From assembly GCA_019915015.1 (NCBI GenBank), contig JAHBBC010000024.1, positions 1 to 64,000 on the forward strand: a DNA stretch of 64,000 bases, in the 5' to 3' direction. Position 1 is the stretch's first letter, and every line of letters begins with the position of its first letter. Source of the DNA: Auriscalpium vulgare (lineage: Eukaryota; Basidiomycota; Agaricomycetes; Russulales; Auriscalpiaceae). Below the pieces are notes generated by a model that had not been told where the DNA came from, searched no databases, and worked only from the letters and a program-made list of their open reading frames with translations. Below, piece by piece: positions 63,632 through 64,000 of this stretch. Both the position numbers and the translations under genes were made by a program.

Positions 63632-64000
63632 CTTTGCCGTGTATGTTGGAAGCTTGAAAGATGGTGCTGAATGAGGTCTAGGAGGACGTAGATGCGGTGG
63701 TCACTGAGAAAGACAAAGATGCCGTGGCAGAACGCCGGTGAATGCGGGCCCGATCAGCCGGAGGATTGTGATTGTACTGGCCGAATATGGTGCGTGGGAA
63801 TCAACGTGCTCGTCATCGCAACGCATCTCGGAGTCGCTACTGCAGCACTTGGCACTTGCCAACAACGCAAGAGAACTACCGTTACTACAACGTATCTGCG
63901 AATATACAAGACCTTCATCAGTGGCATGCGCCCACCCGCACTCGCAGACACTTGCAAGTGTGGACGACGTTGATACTGCCATCACCACGACGTGTGCGGC
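63632..64000. other. Upstream region of the MaoC gene, no gene seen
   Basis: Promoter side of the dehydratase; only short frames. Confidence 0.4.

Noticed and set aside
1..64000. Transposons, LTRs or viral insertions as drivers of the duplications
   Set aside because: No reverse transcriptase, integrase, transposase, long terminal repeat or viral gene could be read; the retained introns in MaoC copies also argue against retroposition.

Overview
The window reads as nuclear DNA of a filamentous basidiomycete, an Agaricomycete and probably a wood-decay polypore. Evidence: protein-coding genes are broken by many 45-130 bp introns with GT-AG ends, the coding DNA is GC-rich, and the families are typical of that class: polyporopepsin-like aspartic proteases, aryl-alcohol-oxidase-like GMC enzymes, F-box-like proteins, a DUF6534 membrane protein, a DUF2235 relic and a white-rot type kinase-like gene. 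The order assignment is an inference. I saw no rRNA, CRISPR or recognisable transposase/reverse transcriptase.

Layout. 0-16 kb: a direct segmental duplication carries two secreted aspartic protease genes with their promoters (518-2129, frameshifted; 13939-15552, intact). Between them lie two F-box-like genes on the minus strand (3315-4832, 8205-10064), a stray C-terminal F-box fragment (4945-5150), a decayed DUF2235 gene and a multi-exon coiled-coil gene (10306-12307). 16-31 kb: a Zn2Cys6 protein, then an AKR (aldo/keto reductase)/F-box module present twice in opposite orientation (AKR 17488-19106 and 22735-24363, F-box 20663-22399 and 27721-29355, AKR relics at 19930-20475 and 29557-30400), with a secreted GMC oxidoreductase between (24872-27145). 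31-45 kb: DUF6534 membrane protein, second secreted GMC oxidase, a COX14-like small protein, a MaoC dehydratase pseudogene, a cytosolic GMC oxidase and an unrecognised membrane protein. 45-64 kb: four minus-strand copies of a second F-box subfamily (45691, 51913, 56820, 60781), three of them followed by remnants of a peroxisomal MaoC-type dehydratase whose intact parent lies at 62291-63631. A divergent eEF2 gene (47510-50529) and a kinase-like pseudogene (53361-54761) are lodged between the copies.

The theme is local birth and death of genes: proteases, AKRs, GMC oxidases, MaoC dehydratases and especially F-box-like proteins have been duplicated here and several copies are dying by frameshift, nonsense mutation or truncation. 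The secreted proteases and GMC oxidases would act outside the cell on protein and lignin-derived alcohols; AKR and cytosolic GMC act on small carbonyls and alcohols inside; the MaoC enzyme acts in peroxisomal fatty-acid metabolism; the F-box-like proteins are presumptive adaptors of SCF ubiquitin ligases with unknown targets.

Exon limits were placed by eye from splice consensus and comparison between paralogs inside the window; statements on family conservation rest on general knowledge, not on a search.
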